From JAKACA01 sp963735115 (GTDB taxonomy: Bacteria > Actinomycetota > Acidimicrobiia > Acidimicrobiales > Bog-793): DNA of 64,000 bases. Position 1 is the stretch's first letter; each line of letters begins with the position of its first letter. Shown piece by piece: positions 45,258 through 53,414 of the stretch. Location: positions 1,240,001 to 1,304,000 of the forward strand of contig CAVTJR010000001.1 of the NCBI GenBank assembly GCA_963735115.1, in the 5' to 3' direction. A model generated the notes under the pieces. That model saw only the letters and a list, made by a program, of their open reading frames with translations, was not told the origin of the DNA and searched no databases. Made by a program: the position numbers and the translations under genes.

Positions 45258-45761
45258 TCACGTCGGCGGGGTCACGGTCGGTGGGAAGTTGCCCATCTCG
45301 GCTCCGATCTTCCTGCCGATGTTGCTCACGTGGAGGTGGATCTCCTCGAGCAGGGCGGTGTCCTGTTTGACCTTCTCGGTGAGAGTCGTGTTGTCCTTCA
45401 TCAGCGATACGAGCCCGGTCTCGACTTCCTCGATCTGCTTGGACTGAGCAGACATGCGAGCAAGCGTGTCCTCGAGGTTGCGCTCGGAGCGGTTGGAGGC
45501 AGCGCCGATGAGAAAGCCGATGAACAGCTCGGCGACCGTCGTGACGAGGTTGAGCGGGAAGTTGTAGCCCTGGCTGGTGAACCACGCCGGCAGGAAGGAT
45601 CCCGTTGCCAGGCGATGCCCGCCGAAGGCGAACAGGAAGGTCCAGCCGAGCACGAGGATGGCCCACACGACGATGTTCTTCGGTCGCCCCATGGCGAAGG
45701 ACACCTTGTCGGCGATCCGATCGAACAGGGACAGCTTGCGGTCAAGCGGCGTGTCGCTCAT
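45258..45761 (-). CDS. Low-affinity iron permease family membrane protein
   Basis: A 167-residue protein resembling the low-affinity iron permease family (PF04120): FDRIADKVSFAMGRPKNIVV, then two membrane helices (WAILVLGWTFLFAFG and FPLNLVTTVAELFIGFLIGA) and the conserved NRSERNLE segment, followed by a coiled-coil-like tail. A metal transport role is by family name only. ATG 45761 has GGGAGG nine bases upstream. Confidence 0.7.
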   Translation of the reverse strand: MSDTPLDRKLSLFDRIADKVSFAMGRPKNIVVWAILVLGWTFLFAFGGHRLATGSFLPAWFTSQGYNFPLNLVTTVAELFIGFLIGAASNRSERNLEDTLARMSAQSKQIEEVETGLVSLMKDNTTLTEKVKQDTALLEEIHLHVSNIGRKIGAEMGNFPPTVTPPT

Positions 45762-45986
45762 GGTCGGGGCCTCCCGAGGGTGATGGTGTGAACGCCATCG
45801 AGCTTGGCACAGAGGGTCGTGACCCCGGCGACGAACTCCGGGCGGAGTCGGCAGTTCGACTAAACGCTGTCGAGCGTGAGCTGAACCATGGCGATCTGGG
45901 ACACGACCATCTTGCACGTACGGCCCTCGCGTCCGAGGTGTCGAGCGCCGGCCTAGTCCCTCGGCAGTACGGAGGACCGTGCCGGC

Positions 45987-47021
45987 TCACTCGAAGAACG
46001 AGATAGCGTGGCTCGCGGCCGGGAGAGCCTCGACACAGCCTTGCTGGTGCGCGAGGAGAGCGACGTCAGTGAATTTGATCAGATGCTCGTCGCCGTTCTC
46101 GATGGCACGGCTCAAGATTTCCTCGGCCGCCAGCGGAGGGAGAAATGTCCTCTCACCCGGCGTCGCGCCTGCGTAGCAGGCGGTGATCGCCGCGCTGGCA
46201 CGCCAGGCTTCCTGCCACGTGAGCCCCCACAAGTCGACCGGCAGCGACGGCAGGGCGGCCGCCGCCGCCGCCGGGGCCGTGGCCGCATGCACGAGCATGA
46301 CCGGCTCCTCGCGCCCGTGGTCGAGGTACTGACTGACGGCCGCCGCCGCTAATGCGTCCAGCTCCGCAGGCACCTGCTGACGGTCGGCGGGTGGACGCAA
46401 CCCGGCCAGTGCGTCATGCCAAGAGGGGGCGGTCGTGAGCTGCGACACTCGAGTCGCGGCGTCACCCTGGGGGTCTTCGATGCGAGGGACCTGTGCGAGG
46501 GTGTCGGCGGGATCGAGCTCGCCCTCCGGCTCGCGAGTGGCAGGCAACGAGTGAAAGCGGGCTGCCCAGTACCCGAGAGCCGCACCGAGCTCGCGAACAC
46601 GCCACTCGGTCTCCTTGGCTTCGAGGGAGCGGAGGGCATGTCCGGTCCGAATGAGCCCATGAGTGGCACACCCGACGGCACCAGGCATGAGGCGCGGCCA
46701 CCATTCGAGGAGAACCTCCCGCCACGGACGATCGCGTACCTCCGCCTCGAAGAAGTCCAGCCAGTCACCAACTCGCATCGGGTCACCCAACGGCTCGCGC
46801 CACTCGTCTCGGGCGATCGCCCAGCGCGGCGACGGAGCCGGCTCCAGACGTGCGGTGTAACCATCGAGCCAACCGTGGGTCGCTTCAGGACGACCGCGCC
46901 GCTCCAACACCTCGACCACCATCGGCCCATGGTTGGAGAGGTAGCCCTCGAACTCCGGCCCATAGGCGAACAACCGCTGGTAGGCCTCATCGAGCACGTC
47001 GTCGCCCGTCGGAAGAGTCAT
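45987..47021 (-). CDS. Questin oxidase-like protein (DUF4243)
   Basis: A 344-residue protein: FEGYLSNHGPMVVEVLERRG at the N-terminus and CATHGLIRTGHALRSL in the middle are typical of the questin oxidase-like family, whose His residues are conserved. The fungal namesake performs a Baeyer-Villiger-type oxidation; the bacterial substrates are unknown. The ATG is preceded closely by GGTGGAG. Confidence 0.7.
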   Translation of the reverse strand: MTLPTGDDVLDEAYQRLFAYGPEFEGYLSNHGPMVVEVLERRGRPEATHGWLDGYTARLEPAPSPRWAIARDEWREPLGDPMRVGDWLDFFEAEVRDRPWREVLLEWWPRLMPGAVGCATHGLIRTGHALRSLEAKETEWRVRELGAALGYWAARFHSLPATREPEGELDPADTLAQVPRIEDPQGDAATRVSQLTTAPSWHDALAGLRPPADRQQVPAELDALAAAAVSQYLDHGREEPVMLVHAATAPAAAAAALPSLPVDLWGLTWQEAWRASAAITACYAGATPGERTFLPPLAAEEILSRAIENGDEHLIKFTDVALLAHQQGCVEALPAASHAISFFE

Positions 47022-47165
47022 CTCCACCAGTCTGTACCCGCAGACGGCGGATACGTTTGCGCGGAAACGCCCCGAACCGCCCTCGACCGCTTGGGAACGG
47101 CCGGTGCAATCCATCTCCATGCTGCCCTCGTACCACTGAGCGAGACGAGATCAGGAGGACTTTGC

Positions 47166-47759
47166 ATGGACACGAATTCGAGGCCGGCAAGCAGGCCGCG
47201 CCGCCGCATGGCGATCGCCGGCGTGATGGCGGCGGCCGCCATAGGCGGGGTTGTCGCCCTGCCCTTGCAGGCCGGAGCGCAGCACCCCCAGCACAGCAAC
47301 TCCAAGTCGACGCTCCGTGAGCGCAAGGTCGGCAAGTTCGGCGACGTGCTGACGGACTCGGCCGGCTTCTCGCTCTACGTCCTCAGCGCCGAGTCAAAGG
47401 GAAAGCTGCACTGCACGAGCAAGGCGTGTCTCACGAACTGGCCGCCGCTGCTCGTCGCCAAGCACGCCAAGATCACTGGTGGATCCGGCGTGCAGGGCCA
47501 TATCTCCCACATCACGAGAGGGTCCAAGTGGCAGGTCACCTACAACGGATGGCGCGTCTACACCTTCGCGGGCGACTCGGGTCCGGGGCAGTCGAACGGC
47601 GAGAAGATCGTCGCCTTTGGAGGCACGTGGTACCTCGTGCACGCGGCGGCAGCAACCCACTCCGGGACTCCCATCAAGACCGTTCCCAGCGGCGGTGGCG
47701 GCGGTGGCGGTGGTGGTACCACCACGACCACGAGCACGACCATGTACCACTACCCGTAG
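47166..47759 (+). CDS. Secreted repeat protein (COG4315 / Lipoprotein_15 type)
   Basis: A 197-residue exported protein: a twin-arginine-like start (RPRRRMAIAGVMAAAAIGG), then two copies of the secreted-repeat motif, GDVLTDSAGFSLYVLSAESK with CTSKACLTNWPPLL, and a second around WQVTYNGWRVYTFAGDSGPG. It ends in a poly-Gly and Thr tail. Function unknown; relatives are cell-surface proteins. ATG preceded by AGGAGG. Confidence 0.75.
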   Translation: MDTNSRPASRPRRRMAIAGVMAAAAIGGVVALPLQAGAQHPQHSNSKSTLRERKVGKFGDVLTDSAGFSLYVLSAESKGKLHCTSKACLTNWPPLLVAKHAKITGGSGVQGHISHITRGSKWQVTYNGWRVYTFAGDSGPGQSNGEKIVAFGGTWYLVHAAAATHSGTPIKTVPSGGGGGGGGGTTTTTSTTMYHYP

Positions 47760-47812
47760 AAGTTGGCCTGCCGCCCAGCGCCTGGCAGTTCGCAGTTCTC
47801 TAGGTGGGTTCT

Positions 47813-48991
47813 CTAGGTGCTGGCCAGTGGCGTGAAGCGGATCGTCAGCGAAGCGCTGTAGCTGTGGATGTTCCCGGTCCGCGCCCAGATGCCGCCGGCG
47901 CCCGGGTTGAACCCCTCACAGCAGTCGGTCGTGAAGTCGAGTTGCACGCTGCGGCTGACCGTAAAGGGGCGTCCGGCGCGCATCGCAGTCACCTCCGACT
48001 TCGTGGCGGCGTTCGTCTGCGCTTCGTCGTAGTTGATGCGGGCACCGACGAGGTTGAGTGGGAGCACGGGCTTTTTCACGCCGACGAGAACGAGAGCGCC
48101 CACGATCTGGCTCCCGCAGCTGCCTGGCGTGATCTCGGGGCCGGAGTTCGTAATCAGGAACGTGTCCGAGGTCACCTTCGGGTTCCAGGCGAGGCTGAGC
48201 ACGACCGGCTTGCCGGTGAAGTTTCGGCGGCAGTCGGCAGGCTGGGTGGCCTCGGGAAAGGTACCCCCGCCGGGGCATACGACCAACGGCGAGTCCGGGC
48301 CGCTGATGAGCGACTCGATCGACTCGGTGGTCTTGCCGAAACGACCCCGAACGTTGTCGGCGTACAAGGCCTCGATGTGGGCGCTCGCATCGCGGAAGTA
48401 GGTCACGTTCGGGAAGCGGACAACCAGGTTGACGACGCGGTCGCCCGAACCGACCTGGGCGTCGCACGTGCCCGTCGTCGAATCCCACTCGGAGTCGTAG
48501 TAGGTCCATGCGTCGTGGACGGCGAGCGTCAGTGTGGCGCCGTAGTGGTAGGTGGCGTTCCCGTGCGCCGGCGGCAAATCACCGGAGCCAGCGGCGATGA
48601 CCACGACGGTGCCCGTGCTGTCGTTGTGGAGCCCGTCGAGGTAGTGGTACTCGCCCGTCGTAGTGAACTCGCGTTCATAGCTCCCGCCCGGCTGCAGGAC
48701 CCCGGGTGAGTGGATCTGCCCGGTGAGGCTGTGAGGTTCCGTCCCCTTGTTCGTCCACACGACGCTCGTGCCAATCACGACAACCGCCACGGCGGGCGAA
48801 AAGCCCTGCTCGGTGATCGAGACCTTTGCTACCGCAGCCTTCGCCGCGGCTGATGCCCCAGCCTGCATCACGGCGTTGGCGAAGGGGGCGACGATCGCGA
48901 ACGCCAACGACATGCACAGCCAGCGTGCGGCGCAGATGGACGACACCGCCCGCCGGCTCGATCTGGCGCTACTCAAGGACGCAGCTCTCAT
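47813..48991 (-). CDS. Secreted protein with cupredoxin-like N-terminal domain
   Basis: A 392-residue protein with a signal peptide (LCMSLAFAIVAPFANAVM). Residues 50-130 form a plastocyanin/cupredoxin-like domain: VSITEQGFSPAVAVVVIGTS, VVWTNKGTEPHSLTGQIHSP and TTGEYHYLDGLHNDSTGTV. The first His (EPHSL) is present, but the usual Cys ligand is not in its expected place, so copper binding is uncertain. The C-terminal 250 residues are beta-rich with several Cys and no recognised family. Confidence 0.6.
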   Translation of the reverse strand: MRAASLSSARSSRRAVSSICAARWLCMSLAFAIVAPFANAVMQAGASAAAKAAVAKVSITEQGFSPAVAVVVIGTSVVWTNKGTEPHSLTGQIHSPGVLQPGGSYEREFTTTGEYHYLDGLHNDSTGTVVVIAAGSGDLPPAHGNATYHYGATLTLAVHDAWTYYDSEWDSTTGTCDAQVGSGDRVVNLVVRFPNVTYFRDASAHIEALYADNVRGRFGKTTESIESLISGPDSPLVVCPGGGTFPEATQPADCRRNFTGKPVVLSLAWNPKVTSDTFLITNSGPEITPGSCGSQIVGALVLVGVKKPVLPLNLVGARINYDEAQTNAATKSEVTAMRAGRPFTVSRSVQLDFTTDCCEGFNPGAGGIWARTGNIHSYSASLTIRFTPLAST

Positions 48992-49091
48992 GACGAGGAC
49001 GGGCAACGGCGCCCGCCCCTCACCCCCTTCAGCTCGTTACCGACAGCTTCACGGTAGGGACGGCTACCGCTGATTCGAACCCGGGATCTCC

Positions 49092-49922
49092 CTAGTTCGT
49101 GTCGGTCCCTTGCGGGGCGGTCTCGTTCAGGTTGCCGGAGCGCAGGCCCTCGAGGTCGATGGTGACGTAGCGGTAGCCGCCGGCTCGCACAGCGGCCACG
49201 ACGGCCTCGCGTTCCTGCAGCGCCCGGCGAAGGTCCCCGAGGGGCAGCTCCACGCGGGCGAGCTCGCCGTAGTGCCGTACCCTCACGGCGGAAAAACCCA
49301 GTGCCCGCAACCCACTCTCGGCCAGGGCCACCTGACTGAGCACGCCGACGGTCACCCTCGTGCCGTAGGGCACCCGCGAGGCGAGGCAAGCAGCTGCTGG
49401 CTTGTCCGCCGTGCGCAGACCGAGATCACGCGACAAGGCGCGCACGTCCGCCTTCGTCAGCCCAGCCTCCAGCAAGGGAAAGCGAGCGCCCCGCTCCTTG
49501 GCCGCCCGCTGGCCGGGCCGATGGTCCGAGAGGTCGTCGACGTTGACCCCGAGGATGGCGACGGCTCCCGTCGACGACACGATCGGATCGAGGGCGCTCA
49601 TCAGCTCCGTCTTGCAGTAGTAGCACCGGTCCGTGGCGTTGCGAGCGTACGCCTCGACGGCCAGCTCGTTCGTCGGGACCGGCCGCCAGTCGAGATCCCA
49701 CTCTCCGGCGAGCGCCTCGCAGTCGGCCAGCTCTTCGGGGGCGAGCGAGGCGGAGACAGCGGTGACGGCGACGGCGCCTTCGCGGCCGAGCACCTGACGG
49801 GCCACGTAGGCGAGCAACGCCGAGTCGGCTCCCCCGGAGAAACCCACCACGACCCTTCCCAACTCGCCCAACCCTGCCTCGAGGCGGGCGGCCGTCGGAG
49901 CAAGCTCGGAAGTGACCTGCAC
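49092..49922 (-). CDS. larE: ATP-dependent sacrificial sulfur transferase LarE
   Basis: A 276-residue PP-loop enzyme: SGGADSALLAYVA near residue 29 binds ATP; RNATDRCYYCKTELM and KPAAACLASRVPYGTRV are family blocks, and the Cys in AACLAS aligns with the sacrificial Cys of Lactobacillus LarE. LarE supplies sulfur for the nickel-pincer nucleotide; larB and larC are not here, so a related sulfur-transfer role is possible. GTG start, 4 bp after the hemQ stop. Confidence 0.85.
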   Translation of the reverse strand: MQVTSELAPTAARLEAGLGELGRVVVGFSGGADSALLAYVARQVLGREGAVAVTAVSASLAPEELADCEALAGEWDLDWRPVPTNELAVEAYARNATDRCYYCKTELMSALDPIVSSTGAVAILGVNVDDLSDHRPGQRAAKERGARFPLLEAGLTKADVRALSRDLGLRTADKPAAACLASRVPYGTRVTVGVLSQVALAESGLRALGFSAVRVRHYGELARVELPLGDLRRALQEREAVVAAVRAGGYRYVTIDLEGLRSGNLNETAPQGTDTN

Positions 49923-49926
49923 GGGC

Positions 49927-50664
49927 TCAGGCGACCCCGAGGCGGTGGAGCACGTCCTCGGCGTCGCCGACGATGCCGGTGTAGAACGGGCCGAACTCGG
50001 CGTAGACCGCTGAGCCCTCGTCGAAGCGCATGCGGTACACGCAGTCCTTCAGGTCGTCCGGGTGAACGCCGAAGAGCGTGACCCCCCACTCGTAGTCGTC
50101 GAGCCCGGTCGAGCCGGTGACGAGCTGGAGCACGCGGCCTCGGAACTCGCGGCCGACCGCTCCGTGGGCATGCATCAGCTTGAGACGATCGTCGTAGGGG
50201 AGGCGGTACCAGTTCTCCGCCCCGGGAGAACGGCGCTTCGACATCGGATAGAAGCAGAACGCCGGCATGCCGTCGGGCGGCAGCACCGGATAGAGCCTCG
50301 CCTGCTTCATCTCCTCCGGCACACCGCTGGCGTACTCGGAGATCTCCGTGAGCGACACGTAGGAGTCGACGACTTCCAGTCCGGCCTGTCGAAGGTCGGT
50401 CTGGAGGCTACGCAGCACGCTCAGGTCCGGACCCAGCCCGAGCACGCACAAGTCGGCTTTGTGGCCGATCATGGCCGCCGTGACGATCTGATGGTCGCTC
50501 TTCCTCGCCCGCTCGATGGCTTCGAGCACCTCGCCCGCCCGCCACTGCGTTCCGTCTGGCGAGCCCGCTCGCTCGTCGTTGCTGGCTCGGAGGCGGCAGA
50601 ACAGGTGGACGACGTTCCAACCGACCGATGGTCCTACCGGCAGGAGGCCGGGTTCCGAGTTCAC
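49927..50664 (-). CDS. hemQ: Coproheme decarboxylase HemQ (chlorite dismutase family)
   Basis: Last enzyme of the coproporphyrin-dependent heme pathway used by Gram-positive bacteria. A 245-residue protein with ARLYPVLPPDGMPAFCFYPM, the loop MSKRRSPGAENWYRLPYDDR containing the catalytic Tyr, and LMHAHGAVGREFRGRV with the proximal-His region. GTG 50664 lies seven bases after TACACT, consistent with a leaderless transcript. Divergent from the L,D-transpeptidase gene. Confidence 0.9.
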   Translation of the reverse strand: MNSEPGLLPVGPSVGWNVVHLFCRLRASNDERAGSPDGTQWRAGEVLEAIERARKSDHQIVTAAMIGHKADLCVLGLGPDLSVLRSLQTDLRQAGLEVVDSYVSLTEISEYASGVPEEMKQARLYPVLPPDGMPAFCFYPMSKRRSPGAENWYRLPYDDRLKLMHAHGAVGREFRGRVLQLVTGSTGLDDYEWGVTLFGVHPDDLKDCVYRMRFDEGSAVYAEFGPFYTGIVGDAEDVLHRLGVA

Positions 50665-50671
50665 GCCGACC

Positions 50672-50727
50672 AGTGTAGGGAAGCCCGGCGGGGCCGTCTC
50701 CGACGCCGGTGGCGCGGCGGATATCGT
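50672..50727. promoter_or_regulatory. Divergent leaderless promoters of hemQ and the L,D-transpeptidase gene
   Basis: On the minus strand TACACT (50672-50677) lies seven bases before hemQ GTG 50664. On the plus strand TATCGT (50722-50727) lies seven bases before ATG 50735. The two start codons are only 70 bp apart and neither has a ribosome site. Confidence 0.5.
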
Positions 50728-50734
50728 CGATTCG

Positions 50735-51535
50735 ATGCGCTGGAGAGCTCGGGGCCGGCCGAGCCGGCGAATGGGCCGATCCATCGGGGTTGTCGTTGCC
50801 ATCCTGGGCAGCACGACGGCAGTTGGGGCCCGCCTGGCCACTGCCAGTGCCTCCGCCGCCCCGACCTCCATGGCCACCAGGCTGCAGAGGGCCGCCTCCG
50901 GCCACTGCGCCCCCAACCTTGCCGACGAGCTGAGGTCGACCGGATCCGCACGTCAGCTCGTGACGCTGAACGCCACAGACGCCGCCAGCACCTTCGCACT
51001 CTTGACGACCTGGAGGCGACAGGGCGCGTGCTGGATGAAGACGGCTGGCCCCTGGACCGCCCGCATCGGGGTCAACGGGCTCTCCACCCACAAGGTGGAA
51101 GGTGACGGCACGACGCCCGCCGGCGCCTTCGCCATCGGTCCTGTCATGTACGGAATCGCCCCGAACCCCGGCGTTCACTACCCCTACCACCACCTCGTGT
51201 GCGGCGATTGGTGGGACGAAGACCCGTCCTCCCGCTGGTACAACACCTTCAAGCACATCGCTTGCGGGTCTTACCCGGCCTGGACAGCTGGGGACTCAGA
51301 GCCGCTCTGGGCGGAGACGACCGCCTACCAGAGCTTTGCCTGGATCGAGTACAACACCGACCCCGTCCACCCCGGTGCCGGCTCGGCGGTCTTCCTGCAC
51401 GACAACATCGGCGAAGCCACCCAGGGCTGTGTGAGCCTGGCCCCCTCCAAGCTGGACGATGTCCTCGACTGGATGCGGCCGAGCGACCACCCTCTCGTGG
51501 TCATCGGGACGGACGCGAAGATACGCCGCTACTGA
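50735..51535 (+). CDS. L,D-transpeptidase-like secreted protein
   Basis: A 266-residue exported protein: basic start, signal helix (SIGVVVAILGSTTAVGARLA), then a YkuD-like catalytic domain. GDGTTPAGAFAIGPVMYGIA and VFLHDNIGEATQGCVSL carry His222 and the presumed nucleophile Cys232; the usual SHGC is TQGC here. It probably makes 3-3 cross-links or attaches proteins to peptidoglycan, or only binds it. ATG 50735 follows a TATCGT box. Confidence 0.8.
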   Translation: MRWRARGRPSRRMGRSIGVVVAILGSTTAVGARLATASASAAPTSMATRLQRAASGHCAPNLADELRSTGSARQLVTLNATDAASTFALLTTWRRQGACWMKTAGPWTARIGVNGLSTHKVEGDGTTPAGAFAIGPVMYGIAPNPGVHYPYHHLVCGDWWDEDPSSRWYNTFKHIACGSYPAWTAGDSEPLWAETTAYQSFAWIEYNTDPVHPGAGSAVFLHDNIGEATQGCVSLAPSKLDDVLDWMRPSDHPLVVIGTDAKIRRY

Positions 51536-51552
51536 GCGGGTCACGGACGCGA

Positions 51553-51580
51553 CGAGAGGGGCGCCGCAGCGCCCCTCTCG
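51553..51580. terminator. Bidirectional hairpin between the L,D-transpeptidase gene and groL
   Basis: CGAGAGGGGCGC and GCGCCCCTCTCG form a perfect 12-bp stem with the 4-base loop CGCA. It sits between the convergent genes and can serve both; no long T tract is present. Confidence 0.75.
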
Positions 51581-51608
51581 CACGTGCCGTCTGTCGGCAG
51601 TTGACGGA

Positions 51609-53231
51609 CTAGAAGTCTTCCATCCCGCCGCCGCCCGGCATCGCCGGGGCAGCGTCCTCGGGCTTGTCCACGATGACCACCTCGGTCGTGAGGAACAGTG
51701 CCGCGATCGAGGCAGCGTTCTGCAGGGCAGAACGCGTGACCTTAGCGGCATCGATGACGCCGGCCTTGAAGAGGTCCTCGTAGTCGCCCGTGGCCGCGTT
51801 GAGGCCGTGGGCCAGCTTCAGGCCCTTCACCTTGTCGACGACGACCCCACCCTCGAGGCCGGCATTGACGGCGATCTGCTTCAGCGGCTCTTCGACAGCA
51901 CGGGCGACGATGCGTGCACCTGTTGCCTCGTCGCCGTCGAGCTTCTCTGCACGGTCGAGGATCGCCTGCTGCGAGCGCAGCAAGGCCACGCCACCACCGG
52001 GCACGACGCCCTCCTCGATGGCCGCCTTCGTCGTGGAGACGGCGTCCTCGATGCGGTGCTTCTTCTCCTTCAGCTCGACCTCGGTTGCGGCGCCGACCTT
52101 GATGACGGCGACGCCACCGGACAGCTTGGCGAGGCGCTCCTGCAGCTTCTCCCGGTCGTAGTCCGAGTCGGTGTTCTCGATCTCGGTCTTGATCTGGTTG
52201 ATGCGGCCCTTGATGTCCGACTCCTCGCCGGCGCCCTCGACGATCGTCGTCTCGTCCTTCGTGACGACGATCTTGCGGGCACGGCCGAGCAGGTCGAGCG
52301 TGACGTTCTCCAGCTTGAGGCCGACCTCCTCGGTCACGACCTGGCCACCGGTCAAGATGGCGATGTCCTGCAGCATGGCCTTGCGGCGCTCACCGAAGCC
52401 GGGAGCCTTCACCGCCACGCTCTTGAACGTGCCACGGATCTTGTTGACGACGAGCGTGGCGAGCGCCTCGCCCTCGACGTCCTCCGCGAGGATGACGAGC
52501 GGCTTCCCGGTCTGCATGACCTTCTCGAGGACGGGCAGCAGGTCGCGTACGGCGGAGATCTTCGAGCCGACGATGAGGAGGTAGGGGTCCTCGACGGAGG
52601 ACTCCATGCGCTCGGGGTCGGTGACGAAGTAGGGCGAGATGTAGCCCTTGTCGAAACGCATGCCCTCGACGAGCTCCATCTCCATCCCGAAGGTCTGGCT
52701 CTCCTCGACGGTGATGACGCCATCCTTGCCGACCTTGTCGATCGCCTCGGCGATCATGGCGCCGATCTCGGTGTCGGCGGCGGAGATGCCGGCCACCTGG
52801 GCGATCTGGTCCTTCGAGTCGGTGTCCTTGGCGATCTCGCGGATGGAGGCAACAGCCGTCTCGACGGCAGCCTCGATGCCCTTCTTGAGCGACATCGGGT
52901 TGGCCCCGGCCGCTACGTTGCGCAGCCCCTCGTGCACCATGGCACCGGCGAGCACCGTCGCTGTCGTGGTGCCGTCACCGGCCACGTCATCGGTCTTCTT
53001 AGCGACTTCCTTGACGAGCTCGGCCCCGACCTTCTCCCAGGGGTCCTCGAGATCGATCTCCTTGGCGATCGACACTCCGTCATTGGTGATCGTCGGCGCG
53101 CCCCACTTCTTCTCGAGCACGACGTTGCGGCCCTTCGGGCCGAGCGTCACCTTTACGGCGTCGACCAGCTGGTTCATGCCCTTCTCGAGCGCCCGGCGGG
53201 CCTGCTCGTCGAAAGCGATCAGCTTCGGCAT
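51609..53231 (-). CDS. groL: Chaperonin GroEL (60 kDa), not paired with groES
   Basis: A 540-residue chaperonin with all family landmarks: VTLGPKGRNVVLEKKWGAPT, GDGTTTATVLAGAMV at the ATP site, EDVEGEALATLVVNKIRG in the apical domain and AAIEEGVVPGGGVALLRS. The tail ends PGGGGMEDF. No groES precedes it, as is common for the separately encoded actinobacterial GroEL. Two CIRCE operators upstream indicate HrcA repression. Confidence 0.95.
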   Translation of the reverse strand: MPKLIAFDEQARRALEKGMNQLVDAVKVTLGPKGRNVVLEKKWGAPTITNDGVSIAKEIDLEDPWEKVGAELVKEVAKKTDDVAGDGTTTATVLAGAMVHEGLRNVAAGANPMSLKKGIEAAVETAVASIREIAKDTDSKDQIAQVAGISAADTEIGAMIAEAIDKVGKDGVITVEESQTFGMEMELVEGMRFDKGYISPYFVTDPERMESSVEDPYLLIVGSKISAVRDLLPVLEKVMQTGKPLVILAEDVEGEALATLVVNKIRGTFKSVAVKAPGFGERRKAMLQDIAILTGGQVVTEEVGLKLENVTLDLLGRARKIVVTKDETTIVEGAGEESDIKGRINQIKTEIENTDSDYDREKLQERLAKLSGGVAVIKVGAATEVELKEKKHRIEDAVSTTKAAIEEGVVPGGGVALLRSQQAILDRAEKLDGDEATGARIVARAVEEPLKQIAVNAGLEGGVVVDKVKGLKLAHGLNAATGDYEDLFKAGVIDAAKVTRSALQNAASIAALFLTTEVVIVDKPEDAAPAMPGGGGMEDF

Positions 53232-53273
53232 CGTTGCTACTTCCTCCCTTTGTGCCCGGCTATCTCCCGAGCG

Positions 53274-53300
53274 TTGGCACTCTCATCGACCGAGTGCCAG
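53274..53300. promoter_or_regulatory. CIRCE operator (HrcA), copy 2
   Basis: TTGGCACTC-N9-GAGTGCCAG: the CIRCE inverted repeat with one changed base per arm relative to the consensus and the exact 9-base spacer. It lies about 45 bp from the groL start. Confidence 0.8.
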
Positions 53301-53301
53301 A

Positions 53302-53328
53302 TTAGCACTCTCGACAGGCGAGTGCTAC
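53302..53328. promoter_or_regulatory. CIRCE operator (HrcA), copy 1
   Basis: TTAGCACTC-N9-GAGTGCTAC matches the CIRCE consensus in all but the last base. Only one base separates it from the second copy, a tandem operator. Confidence 0.9.
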
Positions 53329-53414
53329 CGCGCCGCCGGCACGCTGAGGGGAAGGGTTGCCTGGCACTCGACGTTGCTTACCTCGTGGTCTCGCCCTCCG
53401 TCTCGGGCGCTGCG

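Noticed and set aside
49072..49091. tRNA T-arm-like sequence (GGTTCGAATC on the minus strand)
   Set aside because: The 5-bp T stem does not pair, and no anticodon or acceptor stem is found upstream or downstream.
51459..53414. Very long plus-strand open frame running through groL into the MFS gene
   Set aside because: It is the antisense of groL, with charged, low-complexity translation and no family motifs; the transporter begins at ATG 53415.
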